Below, one piece after another: positions 16,897 to 25,590 of a DNA stretch of 64,000 nt. Both the position numbers and the translations under genes were made by a program. A model generated the notes under the pieces. That model was not told where the DNA came from. It searched no databases and was given only the letters and a program-made list of their open reading frames with translations. How positions within the stretch are numbered: position 1 is the first letter of the stretch; each line of letters starts with the position of its first letter. The DNA comes from Treponema sp. (GTDB lineage Bacteria; Spirochaetota; Spirochaetia; Treponematales; Treponemataceae): positions 9,262 to 73,261 of the forward strand of contig JAKSLX010000016.1 of NCBI GenBank assembly GCA_024400915.1. Direction: 5' to 3'.

Positions 16897-16925
16897 ATTC
16901 TATTTTATATTGCCGATTTTGTCAT
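16897..16925 (-). promoter_or_regulatory. Promoter of the TPP-riboswitch operon
   Basis: Minus-strand ATGACA (16920-16925, 5/6 of the -35 consensus), a 17-bp spacer and TAGAAT (16897-16902, 5/6 of the -10). Start of transcription would fall near 16890, just before the aptamer. The promoter overlaps the last codons of the MATE gene. Confidence 0.65.
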
Positions 16926-18251
16926 CCATACTTTTGACTTCCATCTTAGAATCATGAGCACGGATCTGAAACATTCGTCGCATGCCATGGCAACAATGAT
17001 GCCAAAGAATCCCATTTCCAATGTTCTGCTGAAAAGCCACGCAAGACCGAATGAAATACACCAGTTGGAAAATATACCGGCCTTTACCGGAAAGTGAATG
17101 TCTCCTGAAGCCATGAGGGATGGAATTGCAATTACATTTACGGCTCTTCCTGTTTCAAGGAAAAAGGCCAGGGGCATGATTGAAAGGAGAATGTATTTTA
17201 TTTCGTAGTCGCTTGTGAAAATGCCGACCATCTGCCTGCGAAGAATAAATATTACCAGTGCAAGGCTCAGGCTGAATGCGGTTCCTGCCGCAATGTATCC
17301 AAAAAGTTTTTTGTATGCGGTTTCGTGGAGTTTCGCACCGCAGTAGTGCCCTGTTTTAATTTGTGCCGCATTTCCAATGGAAATTGCAATCATGTAGATG
17401 AACCTTAAGATGGTGCCAAAGTAAGTGAAGGCGGCAATTGATGCGGTTCCGTGAGAGGAAATCAAAACCATTACTGCCATCTGTGATAGGTTCCAGGAAA
17501 CGCTTTCTCCTGCAGTAGGAACTCCGATTTTTAAAATCTGCTTCCATTCTGCAACATTGATTTTAAAAGGCGCATTGACTTTGTATTTTGTATCCTTGAG
17601 GCTGAAAACTTTTATAGAAAGGACTATTGCTCCAACTGCCTGTGCGGAAACTGTGGCAACGGCAACACCTTTTACTCCGAATACAGGAAGTCCGAACCAT
17701 CCGTAAAGTGCTATGGCATTCCCGATGATGTTTACAGAATTTGCACATGCGTTAACGATCATTGGTGTTCTTGTGTGGCCGTAACTTCTCAAGATTGTAG
17801 ACTGAATCATTGAAGTTCCGCAGAAAACGGAAAATATGGCATAGATGAAAATGTATTCGCTTGCATACTGGCGTACATCGTCTTCAAGAGTGTAGTGCTT
17901 TAGAATCTGTGGAACCGCAAAGGCAAATGTCATTCCAATAACAAAGGCAAAGAAAATAATCATCTGAAGGCATGTTCGTGAAAGTGATTTTGCTCGGTCG
18001 AATTGTTTGCCGCCCAAAAGGTTTGTAAGGGAAATTGTTGCACCGCTTGGAATTACCTGCATGAAGGTAATGAGGAACCAGGTGTACTGTGTCATTAGTC
18101 CTACTGCAGCAACCGCGCTGTCTGAATATCCTGAAAGCATGAAAATGTCCACGCTTGAAAAGGCAAGGAAAAGAAGGTTTTCAATTATGATGGGGTATGC
18201 AATTTTAATGAGGGGTGTGTTTGTTACATCAATCTGTTTTGCTTCTGACAT
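16905..18251 (-). CDS. MATE-family efflux transporter
   Basis: 448 residues from ATG 18251, with AAGAGAA upstream; an in-frame ATG ten codons earlier has weaker context. Twelve membrane segments in two six-helix bundles are visible, with the family start IAYPIIIENLL and FMLSGYSDSAVAAVG. It works by Na+ or H+ antiport of cationic organics. It ends 15 nt before the riboswitch promoter start site, on the same strand. It is therefore upstream of, not under, the TPP switch. A link to thiamin is possible by position but not shown by the sequence. Confidence 0.9.
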   Translation of the reverse strand: MSEAKQIDVTNTPLIKIAYPIIIENLLFLAFSSVDIFMLSGYSDSAVAAVGLMTQYTWFLITFMQVIPSGATISLTNLLGGKQFDRAKSLSRTCLQMIIFFAFVIGMTFAFAVPQILKHYTLEDDVRQYASEYIFIYAIFSVFCGTSMIQSTILRSYGHTRTPMIVNACANSVNIIGNAIALYGWFGLPVFGVKGVAVATVSAQAVGAIVLSIKVFSLKDTKYKVNAPFKINVAEWKQILKIGVPTAGESVSWNLSQMAVMVLISSHGTASIAAFTYFGTILRFIYMIAISIGNAAQIKTGHYCGAKLHETAYKKLFGYIAAGTAFSLSLALVIFILRRQMVGIFTSDYEIKYILLSIMPLAFFLETGRAVNVIAIPSLMASGDIHFPVKAGIFSNWCISFGLAWLFSRTLEMGFFGIIVAMACDECFRSVLMILRWKSKVWMTKSAI

Positions 18252-18382
18252 AAATATTCTCTTGTGATTCCGTTCTACCAATAGAAATATTTTAAGTCAA
18301 TAAATATCCAGTTTAAAAATCATAAATTACCGTTATGGGAATTTTGTTTTAGTTGAAGGTGACTTTTGGACAAATGCCCTGG

Positions 18383-19027
18383 TTATAAAATCGAATTAAT
18401 GAACTGAACAACTTCTTCTGCGCCGTTTACAAGAACTCCACCCATTCCCATTTTTACCGGAAGGGAAAGATCGATGTCGTAACGGTCACCTATGGAAATG
18501 CATTCTTCTGCTTTTGCTCCGGTGCGTTCCAAAGCAAGGTCCAGTATTTCTTTAGCGGGCTTTGATTTTCTGCAGGTATCAAGGCCGATGATTTCTGGAA
18601 TGATTTTATCAATTCCAAGTACTGCCAAAGTTTTTCTTGCGGCTTCCACCGGATTGTTTGTTACTGCAATGAGGATAAATTTTTCTGCGGCTTTTTCAAG
18701 TACTGATTTTAATTCTTTATTAGGCTTCAGAAAATTTTCAGGCTTCAATAGTTCAATTCTCCACCTGATGCTTGTGTCGATGTCAACGCCAAAATTCAGG
18801 AACACATTTCCAAGGCTGATTTTTTTTCCGCCGTTTTCAGCGGCATACTTTTTCCTGAAGTCGGCGATTTTTTTTCTTGCTTCTTCATGCGTCATTCCGT
18901 TTATGTCGGCCCAATGACGAACCTGAACGTCAATCTGTTCCTGTACGAATTCTGCGCTTGTGTACAAAGTTCCGTCTATGTCAAAAATGAGGGTCTTTGG
19001 ATTTGCTGGAATGTTATAGAGTTCCAT
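18383..19027 (-). CDS. HAD-family hydrolase
   Basis: 214 residues. Motif I DIDGTLYTS (~15-23), motif II VTNNP (~121), conserved Lys in RKSKPAKE (~157), motif IV SIGDRYDIDLSLPVKMGMGGVLV (~177). The cap is helical. The form is close to phosphoglycolate-phosphatase/pyrimidine-nucleotidase-like HADs; the substrate is not decidable. The start is 3 nt after the stop of the FGGY kinase, so the two form an operon. The phosphatase may act on a product of that kinase. Confidence 0.88.
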   Translation of the reverse strand: MELYNIPANPKTLIFDIDGTLYTSAEFVQEQIDVQVRHWADINGMTHEEARKKIADFRKKYAAENGGKKISLGNVFLNFGVDIDTSIRWRIELLKPENFLKPNKELKSVLEKAAEKFILIAVTNNPVEAARKTLAVLGIDKIIPEIIGLDTCRKSKPAKEILDLALERTGAKAEECISIGDRYDIDLSLPVKMGMGGVLVNGAEEVVQFINSIL

Positions 19028-19030
19028 TTG

Positions 19031-20266
19031 CTATTCTTCCACGCTTGGGACAAAAAGTTTGCCTGCGGTGAAAAGTTTCTTTGAGGCTTCCTGTATTGAA
19101 CTGAAAACTCCCATGCCTGCCAAAGCCATGGCTGCGTCACCGAGAAGTTCGCTGTCAGAACATGAAGGCACCTGAATTTTTATACCCGTGATGTCAGCCT
19201 TCATCTGGTTGCGTTTGTCGTTGCTTGCCTGTCCACCTGTGATGGTCATTTTGTCAGGGAAAGGAAGTCCCTTTTCAAAAGCGGCTTTCCTTAAAGTTTC
19301 GATGGCGCTCTTTACATCAAGGGCAGTTTGGATCAAAAGATATTTTCCCTGATCCAATGCGGCGCTTGTTCCATCGCTGTCAATCATCCTGTCCAGCAGG
19401 TCGTTGTAATCTACTGATTCTCCAAGCTCGCGGTCAATCTTCTGCTTGAAAGCTGCAAACTTAGAACCGCTGTCAGGAAGAAGAACACTTGCATTCCAGA
19501 GTCCTGGGATGATTGATGGAAGGGTGCGGATTCCTTCTCCGTAAAGAGGCTCCTTTGTGCAGAAGTTTATTCCTTCGCTTGATCCAGCCCTGTCGCAGAT
19601 TGTGTTTTCTTCAACTGTTGCCGTTCCTACAAGGGCTGCAACAAAATCTGGTGCCCCAAGGAAAACTGGAAGTCCGTCTTCAATTCCGTGTTCCTCACCG
19701 CCGATGAAGGAAACTGCCTTGTGGGTAAGTCCGCCGATTTTTTCGGAAGACATTTTGAAAGGTGGAAGTTTTGCAATGTCGTCGGAAGTCAATCCTGCTG
19801 CAGCAAGATCTTCGTCAGTCCAATATGCTTTTCTGTATCTTTCATCTGGAAGAATCGTGCATGCCTTGTCAGTCAAAAGCCAGATAAGGTATTCTGGTGC
19901 CCCGAAAATGTACTGGGTCTTTTCCCATACTCCAGAATATTTGTTTTTAAAAGAAATGATTCTTGGAATGAAAAGTGAAGGACTTTTTATTTGGACTGCT
20001 TCTTCGTTCCACAGGAAAGTTTCTCCTGAGGTTGCAACAAGGGTTGGTCCGTTTCCGCTGATGCAGATTCCGTCAACCTTGGATTCAGGAGCCTGTTCAA
20101 AAAGTTCAGTGGTTGCATTCTGAAGGGCAGGAAACCATTCCTTTGAAGAATGTTCAGTTTTAACGAGAAGAAATTTTCTGCGGCTTTTTGCAAGGACTTT
20201 TCCTTCGTCTGTAATGAGGGCCGCTTTAAGGGATGATGTTCCGATGTCTACACAAAGAATTGTCAT
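19031..20266 (-). CDS. FGGY-family carbohydrate kinase
   Basis: 411 residues, shorter than the usual ~490-520. N-terminal ATP-binding block DIGTSSLKAAL, then CISGNGPTLV; the catalytic Asp region is APDFVAALVG with the preceding GLPVFLG; the C-terminal domain keeps ITGGQASNDKRNQM and SELLGDAAMA. Substrate may be a pentulose or a polyol; it cannot be assigned. First gene of a two-gene unit with the HAD hydrolase. Confidence 0.88.
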   Translation of the reverse strand: MTILCVDIGTSSLKAALITDEGKVLAKSRRKFLLVKTEHSSKEWFPALQNATTELFEQAPESKVDGICISGNGPTLVATSGETFLWNEEAVQIKSPSLFIPRIISFKNKYSGVWEKTQYIFGAPEYLIWLLTDKACTILPDERYRKAYWTDEDLAAAGLTSDDIAKLPPFKMSSEKIGGLTHKAVSFIGGEEHGIEDGLPVFLGAPDFVAALVGTATVEENTICDRAGSSEGINFCTKEPLYGEGIRTLPSIIPGLWNASVLLPDSGSKFAAFKQKIDRELGESVDYNDLLDRMIDSDGTSAALDQGKYLLIQTALDVKSAIETLRKAAFEKGLPFPDKMTITGGQASNDKRNQMKADITGIKIQVPSCSDSELLGDAAMALAGMGVFSSIQEASKKLFTAGKLFVPSVEE

Positions 20267-20269
20267 ATT

Positions 20270-20446
20270 ACTAATTTATAATTCATAATTCATAATTCAT
20301 AATTCACAATTAAGAATTATCAATTGTGAATGTCCCGACTTAATAATGATTATAACACAAATAATAAAAAAAACGGCATCCCTGGATTTCTCCAAAGATG
20401 GCCGCTTCTGATTATGAATTATGCATCCCTAATTCTTAATTATTAT
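20270..20446. repeat. AT-rich 7-bp repeat region between prs and the FGGY kinase gene
   Basis: AATTTAT/AATTCAT units repeat in tandem (20273-20308), and inverted AATTATGAATT and AATTCTTAATT words follow at 20411-20442. Related regions lie at 33109-33213 and 40974-41097. The prs terminator lies between the two halves. Confidence 0.7.
20362..20404 (-). terminator. Terminator of prs
   Basis: Minus-strand stem CGGCCATC / GATGCCG with inner TGGA/TCCA pairing around a 4-nt loop, then a T8 run (A8 at 20366-20373 on the plus strand). Confidence 0.8.
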
Positions 20447-21692
20447 TGTTTTCAGCAGGTGTGCTTGCCTTGATAAGCTTGTCGATGATCGAGCGGTTGT
20501 CAAGGAGGTCACCCAAAGACTGGTTGTGGTGGAGTCTTGTGATGACATTTGCAAAAAGACCAGAAACATTTGTGCTGATGTACCATTCGCGGTTAAGAAG
20601 ATCTTCGTGGTAAACAGCGTTTGTTCCGATGATTCTGTAGAACAATCCCTTCTTGTATGCTTCGTCGAACTGTTCGATGGCATTTCCTGTAAAGAATGGA
20701 AGGGAAATTGCAGCGATAACCTTTGTAGCACCGTTGTTGTGGAGGAATTCCATAGCCTTAAGCAATGTTCCACCAGTACCGAGCATGTCGTCTGCAAGGA
20801 AAGCAACCTTTCCTTGAACATCACCAAGGAGCTTTACGCTCTTGATGTTTGTATTCTTTGCATCCTGAGTAACAACAGAGTAGTCTCTCTCTTTGTAAAT
20901 CATTGCGAGAGGCTTCTTGAGTCCTGTTGCATAGAACTTGTTGCGGTCGATGGCACCTGTATCTGGAGATACAACTACCAGGTCTTCCTTTGTAAGGTCA
21001 ACTGCCTTTGCAAGTTCACGGATGATCTGATATGAAGCGTGAAGGTTTTCGCAGTGTGTGTGTGCGAATGCGTTTACGATTTCGCGTGAGTGGAGGTCGA
21101 GAGTGATGATTCTCTTTACTTCCATTGATTCATAGATATGTCCAAGGAGAGCTGCTGTAAGACCTTCGCGGCTCTTCTTCTTGTGCTGGCGGCTATATGG
21201 GTAAGCTGGAACAACGAGTGTAATCTGTCTTGCACCGGCCTGACGAACTGCGTCGATTGTAACGAGGAGTCCCATAACGTGGTCATTAACTGAAAGCTTG
21301 AGCTTTGCCTTTCCACCGTTCATGAGGATTTCTTCGTGATTTTCAACGTCCTGGAAAATATAAACATCCTTACCGCGAATGCATTCGTTAAGTTCGCACT
21401 TGAATTCTCCGTTTGCAAAATATGTGAAAGATGCGTTTACCTTGAATACAGGAGGACGATACTTTTCGATATTTCCACGGATACAAAGGTCGCTGGTATG
21501 AACATCGTTTTCAAGGTTCATCTGCTGAACTACTTTTTCTTTTTCAATACCATAGCGTTTTGCGATTACATCACTCTTGAGGGAAAAACGGTGTTTGTAC
21601 ATGTGACGAAGATGAGTGATTACTTCATTGGCGAAGGATTCTCCACCAGGACAGGCTACGACAGCGAGGTCGGTTGGTTCAGAATACGGCAT
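20436..21692 (-). CDS. prs: Ribose-phosphate pyrophosphokinase (PRPP synthase), long form
   Basis: 418 residues, about 100 longer than the common enzyme. Makes PRPP from ribose 5-phosphate and ATP for nucleotide, His and Trp synthesis. The extra length is an N-terminal segment (~1-95) and an insert near VENHEEILMNGGKAKLK. Core motifs: FANGEFKCELNE, VVPAYPYSRQHKK, LDLHSREI, VVSPDTGAIDRNKFYA, and the PRPP loop DDMLGTGGTL at ~300. The start has AGGGG about 8 nt upstream. The C-terminus ends in a short Asn run. Single-gene unit with its own terminator. Confidence 0.93.
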   Translation of the reverse strand: MPYSEPTDLAVVACPGGESFANEVITHLRHMYKHRFSLKSDVIAKRYGIEKEKVVQQMNLENDVHTSDLCIRGNIEKYRPPVFKVNASFTYFANGEFKCELNECIRGKDVYIFQDVENHEEILMNGGKAKLKLSVNDHVMGLLVTIDAVRQAGARQITLVVPAYPYSRQHKKKSREGLTAALLGHIYESMEVKRIITLDLHSREIVNAFAHTHCENLHASYQIIRELAKAVDLTKEDLVVVSPDTGAIDRNKFYATGLKKPLAMIYKERDYSVVTQDAKNTNIKSVKLLGDVQGKVAFLADDMLGTGGTLLKAMEFLHNNGATKVIAAISLPFFTGNAIEQFDEAYKKGLFYRIIGTNAVYHEDLLNREWYISTNVSGLFANVITRLHHNQSLGDLLDNRSIIDKLIKASTPAENNNN

Positions 21693-21823
21693 TATTCTTA
21701 CCCCTTAAAATATTAGATTATAAATATCCGGAGGACATCATGCAGAGCAATTTCTGCAGATTCCTTTTGGAATTTGTTTGAAAATAATACCGTTTTATGT
21801 AGTTTTTTTCAATCAGTTGAGGG

Positions 21824-22420
21824 TCAGTTTGAATTGAATTTCTGGGATGGAGTAACAAACCAGATGGCTTCCAGAGGTTCTGTTCCTGAATTTTCCAGGT
21901 GATGGGGAAGGTTTGCACTGAAGGTAATGCTGTCTCCTGCTGTGATTTGGTAGCTTTTGTTCCCGTGGTAAAGGATTCCCGTTCCCTTTGTAATGAGACC
22001 CATTTCCTTGCCGATGTGCCCGTAAAGTCCGCGGTGGGTATGAGATCCAACAGGAATTGTGACCGTATAGCTTTCAAAGGAATTTTCCCCGTTGCCGCTG
22101 TAGGAATCGGAAAGCTCCTTGTAGACCACGTCGTTTTCATTGAGGGTACGGCGTTCATCCTTGTGTGTGATGGAAACCGGCCTGTTGCGGGTATATTCTT
22201 CAAAGAGGTATTCCAGATTGATGTCCAGGGCGTTTGCAAGATCAAGCAATGTATCAATGGCTGGGGAAACTTTGTTGCGTTCAATCTGGGAAACAAGGCT
22301 TTCGCTTACACCCGCTGCCTGTGCAACCGATTTTAGGGTCATATGTTTTTTTTCGCGCACGTCCCTGAGTTTTTCACCAAAATGATATGTCTTTTTTTCT
22401 TCGATTACTTCGTCGCTCAT
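21824..22420 (-). CDS. XRE-family regulator with cupin sensor domain
   Basis: 198 residues. Helix-turn-helix at ~14-70 (LRDVREKKHMTLKSVAQAAGVSESLVSQIERNK in outline) and a cupin domain at ~115-190 with IPVGSHTHRG and ISHSANLPHH-like metal/ligand positions (HTH and PHH seen). This build is that of PuuR/ClgR-like repressors that bind small metabolites. The ATG lies 2 nt after the stop of the 374-residue unknown gene, so the two are translated together. The target is not visible. Confidence 0.92.
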   Translation of the reverse strand: MSDEVIEEKKTYHFGEKLRDVREKKHMTLKSVAQAAGVSESLVSQIERNKVSPAIDTLLDLANALDINLEYLFEEYTRNRPVSITHKDERRTLNENDVVYKELSDSYSGNGENSFESYTVTIPVGSHTHRGLYGHIGKEMGLITKGTGILYHGNKSYQITAGDSITFSANLPHHLENSGTEPLEAIWFVTPSQKFNSN

Positions 22421-22422
22421 TT

Positions 22423-23547
22423 CTAGAGGTATTCCTTTGCAAATGTGTCGTTCTTCTGTTTTTCCCGGTTCTGTTCCATGATGAACTTGAAGAAGTGGTC
22501 TTCCAGTGTGTTCTTTGGTCCAGGAAGATGGAGCCTCTGTCTTGCACGGGCGTTATCACGGCGGACTGTATAAAGCAGGTAGAAGTCGCGGTAGTCAAGG
22601 TTAATGTCTGTCTTGACGCGTTCACCAAGATATGCGCTTACTTCATCACGGCCAATGGACTTTACTCCCTGGTCACGGAGGATTCCCTTGAGTCTTAAAA
22701 TCTGTTCGTATGAAACGCCAAAAAGGAATTCTTCCATTGCCTGGGTAACTTCAGGATCTGCAAGCCTTTCGCGGATGAAAGCATTCCACTGGTCGTCCAT
22801 CTGCATTGTTACCATTAAAAGTTCGCTGGTTCCCATCATTGTACCGAAGGCTGGGGCAAGCTTGCGGCGTGCCGTCCATACAGACTGAAGAACCGGAGCA
22901 ATGTCGTTGATGGTCTGGTCGCTTCTGTGTTCCCAAAGGATGATGAGGCTGTTTGCAATTTCACGGCGGATATCAAGGGCTATGTTCTTATCCTTGATGA
23001 GGTTAAGGTAAACATCTTCCGCCATGAGGGTAAACATCATGGAAATTGTTTCGTCGCTGTATTCCTTTACTTCTTTGTCAGTCATCTTTGCATAGTTTTT
23101 TGCAAGTTTTGACATGGAAAAGAAAGTATGGATTTTTGCAACAAGAAAGCCTTTGCCCAGGATTGCCTTTGAAGGCATGTGTAGTGTTGTATCACCATCT
23201 TCCTGATATGAAATCAAGGTCTCAACCAGTGCTTCCGGAGTTCTTGTTGATGTCGTAGTGTTTGCCCTTTCAAGGAGTGAAGGGAAGTGTGCAATTGCCT
23301 TTGCAAGATTCGTGACATCTGTAAGTCGGCTCTGGAGTCTGTCTACTCTGTCCGGGGCATTCTGTGCAAGGGCTGAACTTAAACGGTCAATGAGTTTCTG
23401 CTGGTGATTGGTAAAGACAATGATACCAGTCTGAATTATGTCGTCTTCTTTTTTTGCTGCTTCGTCAAAGAATTCATCTATGCTTACAGAATCAAAGGAT
23501 GAGTTTCTGATTGCTTCCAGTTCCTCTTCCCTGTTAAGTTTTTCCAT
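22423..23547 (-). CDS. Conserved unknown protein, helical
   Basis: 374 residues from ATG 23547, with GGTGGGA upstream; a GTG four codons earlier is possible. I do not recognise a named domain. It is soluble by composition, rich in alpha-helix, with an acidic N-terminus, no signal peptide and no membrane segment. The C-terminal part has RDFYLLYTVRRDNARARQRL and GPKNTLEDHFF. It looks evolutionarily constrained (even codon use, no low-complexity). It is in a two-gene unit with the XRE-cupin regulator. Confidence 0.75.
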   Translation of the reverse strand: MEKLNREEELEAIRNSSFDSVSIDEFFDEAAKKEDDIIQTGIIVFTNHQQKLIDRLSSALAQNAPDRVDRLQSRLTDVTNLAKAIAHFPSLLERANTTTSTRTPEALVETLISYQEDGDTTLHMPSKAILGKGFLVAKIHTFFSMSKLAKNYAKMTDKEVKEYSDETISMMFTLMAEDVYLNLIKDKNIALDIRREIANSLIILWEHRSDQTINDIAPVLQSVWTARRKLAPAFGTMMGTSELLMVTMQMDDQWNAFIRERLADPEVTQAMEEFLFGVSYEQILRLKGILRDQGVKSIGRDEVSAYLGERVKTDINLDYRDFYLLYTVRRDNARARQRLHLPGPKNTLEDHFFKFIMEQNREKQKNDTFAKEYL

Positions 23548-23729
23548 AGCAATTCCCACCGTTTTTTCTATTATTTGTTAAGTTCTTCCAGTTTACTTCA
23601 TTATAATCCAACAAATGCAATTTGAGAAGTAAGAATTTAAGAGGCAGTAAACTTTTTTCAATGATACTTAAGTATTCCGTAAATCAGCATTTTCTTCAAT
23701 GGTTGTGGAAAATAGCCGATAAATAGAAT

Positions 23730-24977
23730 ATGGAAAAAAGGCTTTTTTTATTTTTGGGTTTATTTTTGTGTAGTGTATCTGCGTTTTCTCAGCAGACAAG
23801 GGGAATCGTGGAAACTCCGGAGATGCAGGTTCTTGCAGAGGATGTTGTCCTTGTTCAGCACCTGAATGATAAAGGAGAAAAAAACGGCTTTGACCTTTAT
23901 GTCCGCAGAAAAAGCGAAATAAAAAGCGTCATGCTTGTTGAAACTACAAAGGATCCGGGCGGAAAGGAAGCAAACTATGCATACCGTGCAGGCGAATGGA
24001 ATGCCGTTAATGGTGATGAAATCCGCTACCTTAACGGTCAGGAACTTCATTCAGAATATTCAAGGTTCAGCCTTATTTCCTCTACAGTTGTCCGTCATGA
24101 AAAACTCGGTGAATGTTTCCATATCTACATTCCGGAAGTACTTTACTATGGCTACCCATGGTCCCGCAATGGAACAGTAAACATCGGCAAGGGAACTTTC
24201 ATCAACATTAGAACCTTTGAAAAACCATACGGGGACTATACGGGCCGCTTCATGGATAATGCCTTCATGTTTGATTTTGGAAAAATTCCACCAAAGAAAC
24301 CTGAGCCAAAAGTAGAACCTATTCCAGAACCTGAGCCTATAGTTGAACCTGAAATAATCCTTACCGACGATTACAATTCCGTAGCTGCTGAAAAATTTGC
24401 TGAGATTGCCAAGGACGGAATGCTCTACTATTCAAGACCGGAAAAACTTACGGAAGATCTCCTTTCTGCCGTTGACAGTATTTCGTCTCATGATAAGGCT
24501 GATGTTGTGTTTGCCATCGACACGACCGGAAGCATGAAGGATGACATGGACAAGCTGAGAAACGAATGGGTTCCAGCCCTTCTTGAACAGATAAAAACTT
24601 TTGAAGATATAAGGCTAGGATTGCTTTTTTACCGCGACTACAATGATTCCTACAATTACAAGGGACTTCCCGTAAAGTACTTTGACTTTACCCGCAATGT
24701 TTCCCAGTTTGTAAAGAGTCTTGATACTGTCAGAATCCGTGGAAACGAAGGTGGTGACATTCCGGAAGCTGTCTTTGAGGCTCTCTGGGCAGGACTTAAC
24801 TTCTATGAATGGCGCGATGAGGCCGCAAGAAAAATCATTCTTATCGGGGATGCCGAACCTCATCCAAAGCCAAGGGGACCAAAGAAAATCAGTCAGGAAA
24901 TGGTCATGGAAAAAGCAGGTGAAAAAGCGATTACTCTTGACTGCATTATAGTTCCAGATGAAAAATCAAAAAAATAA
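23730..24977 (+). CDS. Periplasmic VWA-domain protein
   Basis: 415 residues. Signal peptide 1-21 ending in AFSQ. A beta-rich region (~25-185) follows, then a Pro/Glu repeat linker (PKPEPKVEPIPEPEP type, ~190-210). The von Willebrand A domain starts at ~265 with a complete MIDAS: DTTGSMKDDM, a distal Thr and GNEGGDIPE. The MIDAS binds a divalent cation and ligand proteins. No Shine-Dalgarno precedes the ATG; GATAAA lies 6 nt upstream and could be a -10 box. Convergent with the next lipoprotein gene. Confidence 0.85.
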   Translation: MEKRLFLFLGLFLCSVSAFSQQTRGIVETPEMQVLAEDVVLVQHLNDKGEKNGFDLYVRRKSEIKSVMLVETTKDPGGKEANYAYRAGEWNAVNGDEIRYLNGQELHSEYSRFSLISSTVVRHEKLGECFHIYIPEVLYYGYPWSRNGTVNIGKGTFINIRTFEKPYGDYTGRFMDNAFMFDFGKIPPKKPEPKVEPIPEPEPIVEPEIILTDDYNSVAAEKFAEIAKDGMLYYSRPEKLTEDLLSAVDSISSHDKADVVFAIDTTGSMKDDMDKLRNEWVPALLEQIKTFEDIRLGLLFYRDYNDSYNYKGLPVKYFDFTRNVSQFVKSLDTVRIRGNEGGDIPEAVFEALWAGLNFYEWRDEAARKIILIGDAEPHPKPRGPKKISQEMVMEKAGEKAITLDCIIVPDEKSKK

Positions 24978-24996
24978 ATCTTTCTTTTAAAATATG

Positions 24997-25040
24997 AAAG
25001 GGCTGTCATGAAAGAATGGTGTTCTTTGTGGCAGCCCTTT
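24997..25040. terminator. Hairpin between convergent genes
   Basis: AAAGGGCTG (24997-25005) pairs with CAGCCCTTT (25032-25040); inner AAAGAA/TTCTTT pairing extends the stem. There is no clear T-run on either side, so it is a likely but not classical shared terminator. Confidence 0.6.
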
Positions 25041-25060
25041 GTCATTATGGAATCGTCTGT

Positions 25061-25465
25061 CTATTCCGCAGATTTTTTTTCTTTTATGTTTGCCTGAAGC
25101 TTTTCAAGGTCCTTTGCATACATTTTCTTGTAGGCTCCGGGAAGCATTCCTGGTGCACTTGAATCATAGATTTCTTTGAGTTCAAGAAGGATTGGTTCTG
25201 CTTCCTCGTATTTTTTCTGTTTTATGAGTATGTGTGCAATCTCGTAGCGGCCTTCAACATAAATGGCAGGATTGTTGCCGTAACGCTGGAGAAGCACTTC
25301 ATAGTATTTGATGGCTCTGTTTTTCTTTCCGCTGTCAAAGGCGTTCTGTGCCTGCTGGATGATTTCAAGTGAAGTTGCCTCTGGTGGAACTTCCACATTC
25401 TGCGACATGCATGAGATAAAGCTAAAAGAGATTACTGCAAGAATAATTGCACTGATTTTTTTCAT
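25061..25465 (-). CDS. Small TPR-like lipoprotein
   Basis: 134 residues. The signal peptide ends in SFISC (lipobox Cys19). The mature part has one or two tetratricopeptide-type helix pairs (AQNAFDSGKKNRAIKYYEVL, then YEIAHILIKQKKYEEAEPILLE), resembling the N-terminal part of BamD/YbgF-like proteins but much shorter. It probably acts as a periplasmic scaffold. The partner is unknown. Confidence 0.8.
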   Translation of the reverse strand: MKKISAIILAVISFSFISCMSQNVEVPPEATSLEIIQQAQNAFDSGKKNRAIKYYEVLLQRYGNNPAIYVEGRYEIAHILIKQKKYEEAEPILLELKEIYDSSAPGMLPGAYKKMYAKDLEKLQANIKEKKSAE

Positions 25466-25590
25466 GTTGATTTTTCCTTGTCCTAAAGTTTAGCATTCTA
25501 TATAAATAAAATCAAATAGACTGAATTTTGTTACTGAAATTCGAGACAGTTTGAAGTTTCTGTGATTTTGTTCTAATATTAGGAAGCAAG

